From the NCBI GenBank assembly GCA_902771155.1, contig CACXVS010000020.1:29450-93449 (forward strand): a stretch of 64,000 bases of DNA. The letters run 5' to 3'. Under the pieces are notes generated by a model. The model did not search any database. It was not told the DNA's origin and saw nothing but the letters and a program-made list of their open reading frames with translations. The DNA comes from an uncultured Prevotellaceae bacterium. Lineage in GTDB: Bacteria > Bacteroidota > Bacteroidia > Bacteroidales > Bacteroidaceae. The translations under genes were made by a program, and so were the position numbers. Every line of letters begins with the position of its first letter. Position 1 is the first letter of the stretch. Shown in pieces: positions 53,495-62,670 of this stretch.

Positions 53495-56400
53495 TTACCG
53501 TTTAGGCTTAATGTTCAGGTTCACCCCAAGCACGTCTTCTGTATCCACGATAGTCCAGCTGCTGCCTGGATAGACACCTATGGTGCGACCTGTATCAAAG
53601 CCCATCTCCTTCAGTTCCTTAATCACTTCATCACGAGCATTGCCCACCTCGAAACCTATGTGGTGTACGCCCTGGCCATGCTTGTTGATGAACTCACGGA
53701 ACGTGCTGGGGTTATCATCAATCTGATGCAGTTCGATCACCCAGTTGCCCATTTCAAAGACGCACATCTGTAAGTCGCAGGGCTTATCGTTCTCACCACG
53801 ATAGGTATATGGATATTCCTCGTTGCTCTCCAGGTGGTTCACCCATATTTCCGGCTCAGGAACACCGAGCAGGGCTGCCCATGCCTTGGCAGCACGATGG
53901 ATATCGTTTACCACGATGGTGACTTGGATAAACTGGTCTTTCTTCAAGGGAGTGGCCAGAGGCTTGTACACTGCTACGGTATCAGCCTGAGGCTTGTCTG
54001 ACAGATAGCCTTTCATCTGCTCAATAGCATATTTGGCCACAACGAGATCCTCTTCAGATGTTGCGCCACTAAATGCAAAGGCCATCTTGCAACCCGCATA
54101 CTCGTCATAGGCACCACCAGCATAGCCAAGCTCACCAGTCATCGTCTGATGGTTTGGATTGCCGCTATCGGCACCTGTGGCTATGACTTCGCCGCACTTG
54201 GACCATGCAACGGCAACAAGGTTAAAACCACCTTTGGTGTCGAGGGGGGTGCCGACAACCCTCATCTCTCCAATCCAGTCGACAGCTTCGCCCTTGTTAA
54301 GTACTGAGGCCGTAGCCACACCATGGATTCCCATCTCAATGGCCTTGGCTTTCATGTCGTCGAGGGCCATTACAATCTTTTCTCTTAATTCTGCATTTGT
54401 CATATTCTCATTTATTATAGTAATCGTCAGTACACCTGCCGACAGGGCTGGGAGGGGGAGTACGACATCGGTGCCTTCGGTCTTTGGAGTGGTTTTCTGG
54501 AGGGCGACGGCATGCTTGTTCTCCATACTGTTGGCCACAGTCAGTGAACCAGGAGCGAAATACTCGAACACAGCATCTTTCACACCTGTCCAATCGCCTT
54601 TGATATGCAAGGTGGCAGGTTCGTCTGTGGGATTTACCACCTTCACAATCACCTCGTCACCATTCTCTGATAGAGTTGTGCTCACACTCAGGTTACCCGT
54701 TTCTCCGCTGAAGGCCAAACGATATTTTGAGAAATGGTCGTACCACAACTCGGTCACCTGACAGTTGGGCGCCTTGAACAGATCCTTATAATCAAAGTTG
54801 ATAAAGGCGTTGTTCCAGTCGGGGGCATCGGTACGGCGTAAGAACAAGGCTGCAGCACCCATTGCCACCACATCACGAGCCTCACACATATTGAGGAAGC
54901 CGCCAGCAAAAAGACCTGTGCGCCAGTCGATGCTATTCAGGTTCCACTCCGAAATAAACAGTTTGATATTCGGATTAGGACCATTGGCAATCATCTGGGC
55001 ATAGCGGTCATACTGCTGACCTAGTCGTAAGGGACCTGTAGCATAACCTCCCTGTTGCTCATAGTGGTGCAGACTCAAGTAGTCGAAATACTGACCACTG
55101 CGCTGGATGAACTGTTCATCCTCCCTGAAACCACCGCAGGCAATGATTTTGATTGACGGGTCGATCTTGCGCATCTCGGTACTGAAATCGCGAACACATT
55201 TCTCATAGCGGTCAATACCCATCTCCCACATCTCATTGTCAATCTCCCAGTATTTCACATTGTAGGGCTCGGGATGGCCGTTTGCAGCACGCTTGGCGCC
55301 CCACTCATCGGTGGCAGGGGCATTGCAATAGCGTAGCCAATGCAGCGCATCCTGCAGGATGCTGTCATACTCTTCGGCAGGACGCTCGAACTTGACGCTT
55401 ACCACGATGATTGGTTCCGAATTAACTTCACGACAGAAACGTATGAACTCATCGGTTCCGAAACAGTTCTGGTCGTAGTCCATCCACATCCAGTGAGCCC
55501 AGCGCTGACGATTCTCCTGCGGACCTATACCCCACTTCCAGTCGTATTGCGCCACATATCCACCGCCAGGCCATCGCAGGCATGTGGGATGCAGTTCTTT
55601 CACAGCCTGTAGGATATCTGGACGGAATCCACCCAAACTAAGACCTGTCTGGGTGGTCATGGTAGCCATGTCAACCTGTATTGTCCCGTCTTTTACCATA
55701 ATGGCGAAATCGCCATCGCAACTTACCTGCGGTTCAAGGGTGAATTCGTATTTCTTCCATGCTTTACCAACCTTGCCGAGCGACTGCAGGGTTACAAACT
55801 GGCCATCAGGATTACGCAAGCCAACCATCAGTTCACCCTTTCCCTTAGCATAAATCGAGCCGATGTATTTTTCACCTGAAACGATGTTCTGCGGTCCCTG
55901 GAAGATGCCGGCCTCGTTCTTCCCTGTCGATATCTCCTGGGAGTAGCGCATGTTCACAGCATCGTCCTTGCACAAACGATACCTGCCACCATCGCCGAAG
56001 GGTGTCCACTGCTGGGCCACAGCCGGAATCCTTACGTCGCCAGGCGTTCCCTCAAACAATACCTTGCCATCTGCTGCCGTCAGTCTGATGTTGCGGTATG
56101 TAGCCTCTGTATAGTTCACCCAGAACGTCACGAAATGGCGGTCGGATTCTTCCAAACCATCATAGTTAAGTACCTCCTGACCATCCCAGAACACTGTTAC
56201 TTTACTGCCACGACTCATGATGTGCAGTTTATGCCATCTCTGTTCCTCGTTTACCTGCTCTTTCGTAGCCAAAGCCGATACCAATGGTATCAGCATATTC
56301 ATGCGACGAGCCGGACGTCCGCCAAAGCCTGCCATTTCACGTTCTTCCATCTGACAGACAGAGAAATTAGCAGTAGCACTTTGCTGCTGAAGAGCGGCTC

Positions 56401-56941
56401 TCGCTGCAGCCTCGTTGGCTGCATCAATCTGCGACTGTGTCTGCGCTGGTGTGAAAGTGCGGCTTTCATAATACGGATCGTGTATGCGAACAAAATAGGG
56501 CGAACCGTCAGCCTTATTACGGAATGCGAAACGTATATCCATCAAACCACCACTCCATGCACGTCGGGCTAACTTGTAAGAACGCCAGTTCACATCCATG
56601 GTCAGGTCGAAGTCACTGGTCTCTATGCTGTCAATTCTGAGCGGTTGTTCGTAACGGGTAGGCGAATGCAGCACCATGTTGTCGTCCATAAACCACCCGT
56701 CGAAATAGCCATCACGAGGATGAATGCCTGGATACTGCTCTGGTTCAAAGGAGCGTTCCTGAATGAGTTCCTGCCAGACGCCATTGTTGGCACTGAAATA
56801 GATATGCTCAAAGAGTTGTCCATAGAGCATCTCATTGATAACACCTGAGGGCTGTTTGCTCTCAACCGTAATCGCATATTCGCTTTGGGCTCTGGCAATA
56901 GTTCCAATCACCAGGAATGCCAATAATAAAGACTTTCTCAT
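53495..56941 (-). CDS. Fusion of GH51 alpha-L-arabinofuranosidase, GlcG-like and VOC domains
   Basis: The 1148-residue exported protein starts with a signal peptide (to about 19). Residues about 30-430 form beta-rich modules. The GH51 catalytic region (about 430-830) has LRWPGGGYVAQYDWKW, the acid/base Glu in KYWEIDNEMW (near 567) and the nucleophile Glu in FISEWNLNS (near 664). At residue 847 an internal MTNAELREKI begins a GlcG/HbpS-like domain (VATASVLNKGEAVDW... AFAFSGATSEEDLV). From about 1005 comes a glyoxalase/VOC domain (FIQVTIVVNDIHRAAKAWA, HHIGFEVGN). The ATG at 56941 lies seven bases after a -7 box (56957-56949). The junction at 847 looks like a former gene start. Confidence 0.87.
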   Translation of the reverse strand: MRKSLLLAFLVIGTIARAQSEYAITVESKQPSGVINEMLYGQLFEHIYFSANNGVWQELIQERSFEPEQYPGIHPRDGYFDGWFMDDNMVLHSPTRYEQPLRIDSIETSDFDLTMDVNWRSYKLARRAWSGGLMDIRFAFRNKADGSPYFVRIHDPYYESRTFTPAQTQSQIDAANEAAARAALQQQSATANFSVCQMEEREMAGFGGRPARRMNMLIPLVSALATKEQVNEEQRWHKLHIMSRGSKVTVFWDGQEVLNYDGLEESDRHFVTFWVNYTEATYRNIRLTAADGKVLFEGTPGDVRIPAVAQQWTPFGDGGRYRLCKDDAVNMRYSQEISTGKNEAGIFQGPQNIVSGEKYIGSIYAKGKGELMVGLRNPDGQFVTLQSLGKVGKAWKKYEFTLEPQVSCDGDFAIMVKDGTIQVDMATMTTQTGLSLGGFRPDILQAVKELHPTCLRWPGGGYVAQYDWKWGIGPQENRQRWAHWMWMDYDQNCFGTDEFIRFCREVNSEPIIVVSVKFERPAEEYDSILQDALHWLRYCNAPATDEWGAKRAANGHPEPYNVKYWEIDNEMWEMGIDRYEKCVRDFSTEMRKIDPSIKIIACGGFREDEQFIQRSGQYFDYLSLHHYEQQGGYATGPLRLGQQYDRYAQMIANGPNPNIKLFISEWNLNSIDWRTGLFAGGFLNMCEARDVVAMGAAALFLRRTDAPDWNNAFINFDYKDLFKAPNCQVTELWYDHFSKYRLAFSGETGNLSVSTTLSENGDEVIVKVVNPTDEPATLHIKGDWTGVKDAVFEYFAPGSLTVANSMENKHAVALQKTTPKTEGTDVVLPLPALSAGVLTITIINENMTNAELREKIVMALDDMKAKAIEMGIHGVATASVLNKGEAVDWIGEMRVVGTPLDTKGGFNLVAVAWSKCGEVIATGADSGNPNHQTMTGELGYAGGAYDEYAGCKMAFAFSGATSEEDLVVAKYAIEQMKGYLSDKPQADTVAVYKPLATPLKKDQFIQVTIVVNDIHRAAKAWAALLGVPEPEIWVNHLESNEEYPYTYRGENDKPCDLQMCVFEMGNWVIELHQIDDNPSTFREFINKHGQGVHHIGFEVGNARDEVIKELKEMGFDTGRTIGVYPGSSWTIVDTEDVLGVNLNIKPKR

Positions 56942-57023
56942 ACAGTTGGCAAAAATACAATAATATTTCGACATAGACAAGCCTTAGTCACTTTTTTACC
57001 ATTTTTTCCACTTTCACATATGA

Positions 57024-57063
57024 AACAAAAAGAACCCTCACGAGGGTGAGACCTCGCGAGGGC
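57024..57063 (-). terminator. Terminator of ssrA
   Basis: On the minus strand CCCTCGCGAGG and CCTCGTGAGGG pair around TCTCA and are followed by TTCTTTTTG. Confidence 0.7.
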
Positions 57064-57073
57064 GTAACGCTAG

Positions 57074-57444
57074 TGGAGCTGGAGGGAGTCGAACCCTCGT
57101 CCAAACAGGGAAACCATACGCTTTCTACACGCTTATTCCAGCCTTTGGTTTTCGTGACGCCTTAGCTCCTAAAACTTCATCCCACCGTCGGAGCCCAATG
57201 AGACTATTTCCGATTTAACCTGCGCCGCTTGATCTCTGGATTCGGAACGACATCCTCGGAGCGACGTCTCGTTCTCCTACCTAGTAAGAGAATAAAGCCA
57301 GTAATCTACTATACTTCGATTAGGCAGCGAGAGCATACTCGTTGTTGCCAATTAATTGTTTGCTGACTCAGATTAAGGAGGGAACCAACGAGCCTCCGCG
57401 TGCTTACGTACCATCTCAACCCGCTGTCAAATCCAGTCAACCCC
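57074..57444 (-). ncRNA. ssrA: Transfer-messenger RNA (tmRNA)
   Basis: The minus strand has the tRNA-like ends: 5' GGGGTTGACTGGATTTGACAG and 3' GAGGGTTCGACTCCCTCCAGCTCCA, whose acceptor arms pair with two wobbles. The mRNA part encodes a tag ending in NEYALAA (GGC start, reading GNNEYALAA then TAA), of the Bacteroidetes GENNYALAA type. CCA is not encoded. The promoter is TATCTTTGC at 57479-57471, minus. Confidence 0.95.
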
Positions 57445-57594
57445 AGGTATCGATTTTCGTAAAATCGGCTGCAAAGATACGAATTAGCAAGTAAATAACC
57501 AAATTTTATTTGAGTTTTTTCGAGTGAAAGTATCTTCAACGTGTTAAATATACGTTTTTTTTCCTTTACATGCAGACTTTTCATAAAAAAGATG

Positions 57595-57603
57595 TATCTT
57601 TGC
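57595..57603 (+). promoter_or_regulatory. Promoter of the second polysaccharide locus
   Basis: TATCTTTGC, 28 bases before the wza start at 57631. Confidence 0.72.
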
Positions 57604-57630
57604 ACCCGATTATTTATAAAAACGAACCAA

Positions 57631-58431
57631 ATGAAGATCAAAAACCTGTTGATGGTGGGTTGTGCAGCTCTGATGTTAGCATCCTGCGCTACCCCAAAAT
57701 CCATCACATACTTCCCCGATACAGAAAACGGTGAAGTGCTTCCCGTAAACGATATCAAAGGCATTACCCTCAAGTCAGGCGACAAGCTCTCTATCATCGT
57801 ACACACGAAATCCATTGAGCTCAACAACGTGCTCAACATGCCTGTTACTTCGCAGGTGATTGGATATCAGGAGACACAGTCACTCTACCAGAGCCAGGGA
57901 ACTTCGGGCTACACCATCGATGCAGAGGGTAATATCGACTTCCCCCTCGTAGGCTCTGTGAAGGCTGAAGGTAAGACCCGTACCGAACTGGCTGCCTACC
58001 TGAAACAGATACTCTCAGAGAAGCAGGTCGCTGTCGATGCCGTGGTAACAGTGGAATACATGAACCTGGGGTACGCTGTTATCGGAGAGGTAAGAAACCC
58101 AGGCTATTATAAGTTCACCACCGACAAGTGCGATGTGCTTCAGGCGCTGAGCCGTGCAGGTGACCTGCTGATTACAGGTAAGCGAAACAACGTGAAGGTG
58201 ATTCGCACCATTGGGAACAAACAGGAGACCTACCTCGTCGATCTGCAGGATCAGAAATCGATGCTGGCCTCTCCTGCCTACTACCTCCAGCAGAATGATG
58301 TGGTGTATGTAGAACCCAACGACTTCAGGAAGCGCCAGGCCAACGCCAACGCCAACCAGTTCGCCAATGCTTCGTTCTGGCTCTCAGCCATCTCCGTACT
58401 GACTACGGTATCCGTGCTGATTTTCAAATAA
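57631..58431 (+). CDS. wza: Wza-type polysaccharide export outer-membrane lipoprotein
   Basis: The 266-residue lipoprotein (lipidated Cys near 19, MLASC) has a Poly_export domain (LKSGDKLSIIVHTKSIELN, GYTIDAEGNIDFPLVGSVKAEGKTRTEL) and a SLBB domain (YAVIGEVRNPGYYKF). A C-terminal membrane span follows (FWLSAISVLTTVSVLIF), as in outer-membrane pore proteins of this family. ATG 57631 begins the lipoprotein signal; the frame extends upstream across the promoter and was not used. First gene of a wza-wzz-wzy-wzx-GT operon. Confidence 0.92.
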   Translation: MKIKNLLMVGCAALMLASCATPKSITYFPDTENGEVLPVNDIKGITLKSGDKLSIIVHTKSIELNNVLNMPVTSQVIGYQETQSLYQSQGTSGYTIDAEGNIDFPLVGSVKAEGKTRTELAAYLKQILSEKQVAVDAVVTVEYMNLGYAVIGEVRNPGYYKFTTDKCDVLQALSRAGDLLITGKRNNVKVIRTIGNKQETYLVDLQDQKSMLASPAYYLQQNDVVYVEPNDFRKRQANANANQFANASFWLSAISVLTTVSVLIFK

Positions 58432-58451
58432 CACAAGAAAAAGAGAAAGTT

Positions 58452-60008
58452 ATGGCTCAAAATAACACACTGACTCTCGGCGAGTTCATCCGCCAATGCC
58501 TCGCCAAGTGGAAATGGTTTGCCATCTCCGTTACAGTTACCTTGTTGCTGGCTATTGTCTATCTTATCATCACCCCACCGAAATACACCAAGGCTGCACA
58601 GGTGCTCATCAAGGACAACAGTGCCATGGGAGGACTGATGGGACAATTGGGAGGTCTTGCCGAACTGGGTGGTCTCGTAGGCATGAACATGGGAACGTCA
58701 AATGTCTATAACGAACTTTACGCCATGCAGTCGCCCTGGCTGCTGCTCAACGTAGTCAAACAGCTGAACCTCGACATGAGCTATGTCGTCAAGGGTGTCC
58801 GCAATCAGGATCTCTATGAGGAACAGCCCATCGTTGTGACCTTCAAGACCCTTACCGACGAAGACGACATCCGCATGAAGGTTGACTTGAAGCGTAACGG
58901 CGACCTCAAGATTTACAAAATCAAGAAGAACGACGATAAATACGACGACGAGTTGGAAGGTCACGTCAACTCTACTTTCAAGAGTAGTATTGGCGACATC
59001 GAGATCAAGTCAACTCCCTTCCTGAGTAAGATGGAAGACGAGGAAATCACCATCACCGTGAAGCGCACAGAGCCGATGGCAATTGTCGATCTGCTCTCCA
59101 CCAAGCGCCTGAATATCGCTGTCAGCAATCGTGAGGCCTCCATCATTGACATCGAGTGCAAGGATGTGTCTAAGCAGCGTGCCACGAATATCATCAACGC
59201 CATCATCGCTGAATACCGCAAGGAGTCAAAGGAAGACAAGGAGGCAGAGGCTGCCATTTCGGAGCGCTACGTCGTTGAGCGCATGGCTTCCCTCGATCAT
59301 GAACTCAAGGTTCTGGGCGACCGAGTGGCTGAGCATAAGAGCAAGACACTGATGCCTGACCTCGAGGTAATGGCTACTGCCTACGCTGAGAGCGCCAAGG
59401 ACATTGCCGAGGCACAGATGCAGTTGCAGGCACAACTCTTCGTGGCAGAGGAAATTCGCAACTATCTGCGCGACGAGTCGAAGAAAGACGAGTTGCTCCC
59501 CATCCTTTTCGCTACCGAAAATACTGGTTTTGCCGAGCAGATTGCCGAATACAACACCATTGTGCTGCAGCGCAACAAGATTGTAGCCAGTTCGAGCAAG
59601 GAAAGTCCGCTGGTAAAGGATATCGACAAGCAACTGGCAGCCATGCACGATGCCGTACTCGTTACTGCCGAGAACGCCATCAAGCAGCTCAAGATACAAC
59701 TTAAACATGTTGCTTCAAAGGAGAACGAAGGCAAGCAGTTGCTGGCTACGGCTCCTAAGAAATACATCGACGGTCTGAGTGACGAGGAAGACCTGAAGGT
59801 GCTGGCCACACTGCGCATCTTCCTGCTTCAGAAGCGTGAAGAGGCTCAGATGCAGAAAAGTCTGAAGACCGATGTACGTGTACTCACACCGCCATTGGGC
59901 TTGAAGGAGCAGAGCTCACCTTATGTTCCTCTGATCCTGCTCTGTGCCTTCCTCTTAGGTCTCTTCATCCCTGCGAGCTATATTGTCTTCCGTGAACATA
60001 TCAAGTAG
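58452..60008 (+). CDS. wzz: Wzz/GumC-type polysaccharide co-polymerase without kinase domain
   Basis: The 518-residue protein has a first span near 22-42, a large periplasmic region with a Gly-rich MGGLMGQLGGLAELGGLVG stretch and a long coiled coil (about 265-450), and a second span near 490-510 followed by REHIK. It lacks the C-terminal kinase domain of Wzc. It should connect the outer-membrane Wza with Wzy polymerisation. It is longer than the Wzz of the 2-3 kb locus and differs in sequence. Confidence 0.9.
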   Translation: MAQNNTLTLGEFIRQCLAKWKWFAISVTVTLLLAIVYLIITPPKYTKAAQVLIKDNSAMGGLMGQLGGLAELGGLVGMNMGTSNVYNELYAMQSPWLLLNVVKQLNLDMSYVVKGVRNQDLYEEQPIVVTFKTLTDEDDIRMKVDLKRNGDLKIYKIKKNDDKYDDELEGHVNSTFKSSIGDIEIKSTPFLSKMEDEEITITVKRTEPMAIVDLLSTKRLNIAVSNREASIIDIECKDVSKQRATNIINAIIAEYRKESKEDKEAEAAISERYVVERMASLDHELKVLGDRVAEHKSKTLMPDLEVMATAYAESAKDIAEAQMQLQAQLFVAEEIRNYLRDESKKDELLPILFATENTGFAEQIAEYNTIVLQRNKIVASSSKESPLVKDIDKQLAAMHDAVLVTAENAIKQLKIQLKHVASKENEGKQLLATAPKKYIDGLSDEEDLKVLATLRIFLLQKREEAQMQKSLKTDVRVLTPPLGLKEQSSPYVPLILLCAFLLGLFIPASYIVFREHIK

Positions 60009-60014
60009 AGTTAA

Positions 60015-61241
60015 GTGGATGAGCTGACGCAGATATCCATCGTCCTGATACTCCTTATGGAGGTATCGTGCCTGACGTATCTCGAGTACCGGGCCTGGCG
60101 CACGATTTACACACCGCTCTGTGCTCTCATGCTCCCTTATGTCGCCGTACTCCTCATCACCATCGCCATCGCCGGCAACTTTGGGTTCGTCAGGTTCAAC
60201 TACACCAGTATCTATGTGTGGATCTTAGGTCTGCCGCTCTTTGCCCTGCCCAGTTATGGCTTTGCCACCCTGATGCGGCATTACAACCTGCCCGTCATCT
60301 CTACCGTGAAGGATGATGACAAGGGGCTCCCCAAGATTCTCGTTATTTTCGGCATTCTGCTTGCGCTCTTACTGATGTTCAAGCTCTACCGCACTCTCTC
60401 CCACGGTTTCTACCTTTTCGGCACTGAAGACTTTGCCGAGGAGTTCAGTGGCCATGGTGTCTGGGCCCATCTTCGAGGCATGCTTATCCCTATCCTCATC
60501 CTGGCACTCTATTATGTCCGTAAGAAGGATTTCCTGCTTTGGGCACTCATCGCCCTTATGCTTGTCATCCAGTTCAGTTACATGGTGAAGGGTGCCATCA
60601 TTATCACCGTGGTTTCTGCCATTGCCATGAAACTCTATACGGGTAAGTTGCACTTCAACCTCACGCTGGTGCTCAGTGTCGTCATTGGCGCCGTTTTCGT
60701 GTTTTACATGATCTATATGGTGATCCCCCTGCTGGGTAATGAAGGCGAGGCCAACATGAATCTCGTGGAGTTTATTGCCCGCCACATCATCCACTATTTC
60801 ACCAGTGGTACCCTCGGCTGGAGTTACGACATCGATCAGCATATCCCCGATCGTAACGATTTCTCTTACGTGGTGGCTCCTTTCGTCAATATCTGGAACG
60901 CCATCCACGGCTACGAGACCATCTCGCCCGTCAACCCCATTTATTGGAACACCGGCATCACCTATACCAACGTACGCACCTTCTTCGGCACCCTCAGCAT
61001 CTATACCAATCCTCTGCTGTTTGCCACCTACACCCTCGTGGCCAGCACATTCATCTATTTCTGGAAGATGCTGTCGGTCATGACGCGCAACATCTATATC
61101 CACACCATCCTGTTTTATTATATCGGTCTGATGGCCATGGGTTGGTTCGAGTTCTACCTGTTCCACCTCTCCGCCATCGAAGTGCCCTTGATAGCGCTAT
61201 TCTATGCGTGGCTGGCTAGAAAGGAGGTGAGCCTTGGCTAA
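60015..61241 (+). CDS. wzy: O-antigen/exopolysaccharide polymerase (Wzy-like)
   Basis: The 408-residue protein has about ten membrane spans and a large loop near residues 215-330, the layout of oligosaccharide-repeat polymerases. It uses GTG at 60015, because the only nearby ATG is out of frame; an internal ATG at 60060 is possible. Position between wzz and wzx supports the call, as the family shows little sequence conservation. It overlaps the next gene by eight bases. Confidence 0.78.
   Translation: MDELTQISIVLILLMEVSCLTYLEYRAWRTIYTPLCALMLPYVAVLLITIAIAGNFGFVRFNYTSIYVWILGLPLFALPSYGFATLMRHYNLPVISTVKDDDKGLPKILVIFGILLALLLMFKLYRTLSHGFYLFGTEDFAEEFSGHGVWAHLRGMLIPILILALYYVRKKDFLLWALIALMLVIQFSYMVKGAIIITVVSAIAMKLYTGKLHFNLTLVLSVVIGAVFVFYMIYMVIPLLGNEGEANMNLVEFIARHIIHYFTSGTLGWSYDIDQHIPDRNDFSYVVAPFVNIWNAIHGYETISPVNPIYWNTGITYTNVRTFFGTLSIYTNPLLFATYTLVASTFIYFWKMLSVMTRNIYIHTILFYYIGLMAMGWFEFYLFHLSAIEVPLIALFYAWLARKEVSLG
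61220..61236 (+). promoter_or_regulatory. Strong Shine-Dalgarno for a TTG-start wzx
   Basis: AAGGAGGTGA at 61220-61229 lies four bases before a TTG at 61234. Such a full match to the 16S 3' end is rare in this window, and it marks the start codon of the flippase gene. Confidence 0.7.
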
Positions 61242-62661
61242 CATCAAGCGCAACCTCATGTATAGCACGGTGCTCACCATGAGCACCTATCTCGTGCCAC
61301 TCATCGTATTCCCATACATCAGCCGCATCCTCGGTGTTGGGGGCATTGGCATTGTGGATACCGTCGATAACATGATCGACTACTGTATTCTCTTCTCCAT
61401 GATGGGTCTGTCGTCGGTAGGAGTGCGCGAGATTGCCAAGAACAAGTATAACCCCAAGGCACTCAGTCAGACGTTTACCGATCTGTTTGCCCTTAACCTC
61501 TGCTCCACCCTGCTCATCGCCACTGTCTTCTGTGGTGTGGTGCTGATGTCACCCCGTCTGCAGGATTACGGGCTCCTCATCCCCATCGGCATCTTGAAAC
61601 TGGTAGCCAACCTCTTCTGGATAGAGTGGCTCTATACCGGTCTGGAGGATTTCCGCTATATCACGCTGCGCTCCATCATCCTGCGCTCAGCCTTTATCGT
61701 GTCAGTCTTCCTGTTCGTGCAGACGCAGGCCGATGTTGTCACCTACTATGCACTCTTTGTGGGAATCACGGTGGGTAATGCTGTGTGCAACTGGTACCAC
61801 AAGCGCTCCTATCTGCACTGGGATATCCGCCAGGCCAATATCCGCCGTTTCCTGGTGCCCTTCTTCATGCTGGGTATCTTTGCCATGCTCTCGGCAGTTT
61901 ATTCCAAGCTGTCACTCCCAGTGCTCAACTTCCTGACGGACAATCAGGAGGCTGGCAATTTCGCCACTGCCACTCGAGTGTATCGCGTAGTCATCGCCCT
62001 TATCAGCACCCTCACAGGTGTCATGATTCCCCGTATGAGTGTACTGATGGAGGAAGACCGTTTCGACATGGTGCGCCATTACACCGATGTCGCCTTCAAA
62101 CTGCTCTTCCTGTTTGCCTTCCCCCTCATCTGCTTTGTCGAGCTCTTTGCCCCTGACATCATCTGTCTGTTTGCAGGTTCAGGCTTCGAGGGTGCCATCA
62201 TGCCCATGCGCATCACAATGTTCCAACTGCTGGTTATCGGCTCCGAGAAGATTATCGTGCTCCAACTGCTCATCCCCCTTCGCAAGGATCGCACCATCGT
62301 CAAGGCAGGCATCGCAGGAGTCGTTGTCTGGGCATCGCTCACATTCCTCGTTGTACCCCGTCTGCAGAGTGTCGGCACCAGTCTGGTGTGGGTGGCAGCC
62401 GAGAGTGTCGTACTCCTCATCGCCGTTATGGAATCGCGCCGTTCGCTGTCCATCAGTTTCCCCTTCCGTCTGCTGCTACTCTCAGTGCTCTGGGCCATCC
62501 CCTATCTCGTGACAGGTGGTTTCATCCTCTATATCACCGATTCTTGCATCCTACGGCTCCTGCTCTGCATCCCGCTGTTTGTAGCCTATGCCCTGATTCT
62601 TGAGGATAAGGTGTATCAGACGGGCATCGTCAAGACCATCAAGGGGCTTTTTTCCAGATAA
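61234..62661 (+). CDS. wzx: Wzx-type oligosaccharide flippase (second locus)
   Basis: The 475-residue protein has about 14 spans and the family N-terminus NIKRNLMYSTVLTMSTYLVPLIVFPYISRILG. It moves lipid-linked repeat units to the periplasmic face. The start is TTG 61234, set by the strong ribosome-binding site. It is distinct from the flippase at 0.6-2.0 kb and shows no close resemblance in its visible N-terminus. Confidence 0.88.
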   Translation: MANIKRNLMYSTVLTMSTYLVPLIVFPYISRILGVGGIGIVDTVDNMIDYCILFSMMGLSSVGVREIAKNKYNPKALSQTFTDLFALNLCSTLLIATVFCGVVLMSPRLQDYGLLIPIGILKLVANLFWIEWLYTGLEDFRYITLRSIILRSAFIVSVFLFVQTQADVVTYYALFVGITVGNAVCNWYHKRSYLHWDIRQANIRRFLVPFFMLGIFAMLSAVYSKLSLPVLNFLTDNQEAGNFATATRVYRVVIALISTLTGVMIPRMSVLMEEDRFDMVRHYTDVAFKLLFLFAFPLICFVELFAPDIICLFAGSGFEGAIMPMRITMFQLLVIGSEKIIVLQLLIPLRKDRTIVKAGIAGVVVWASLTFLVVPRLQSVGTSLVWVAAESVVLLIAVMESRRSLSISFPFRLLLLSVLWAIPYLVTGGFILYITDSCILRLLLCIPLFVAYALILEDKVYQTGIVKTIKGLFSR

Positions 62662-62670
62662 CCCACCGCT

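Noticed and set aside
56941..56980. Upstream start for the GH51 fusion (13 more residues)
   Set aside because: It would run through the -7 box at 56957-56949, and the signal peptide begins at ATG 56941.
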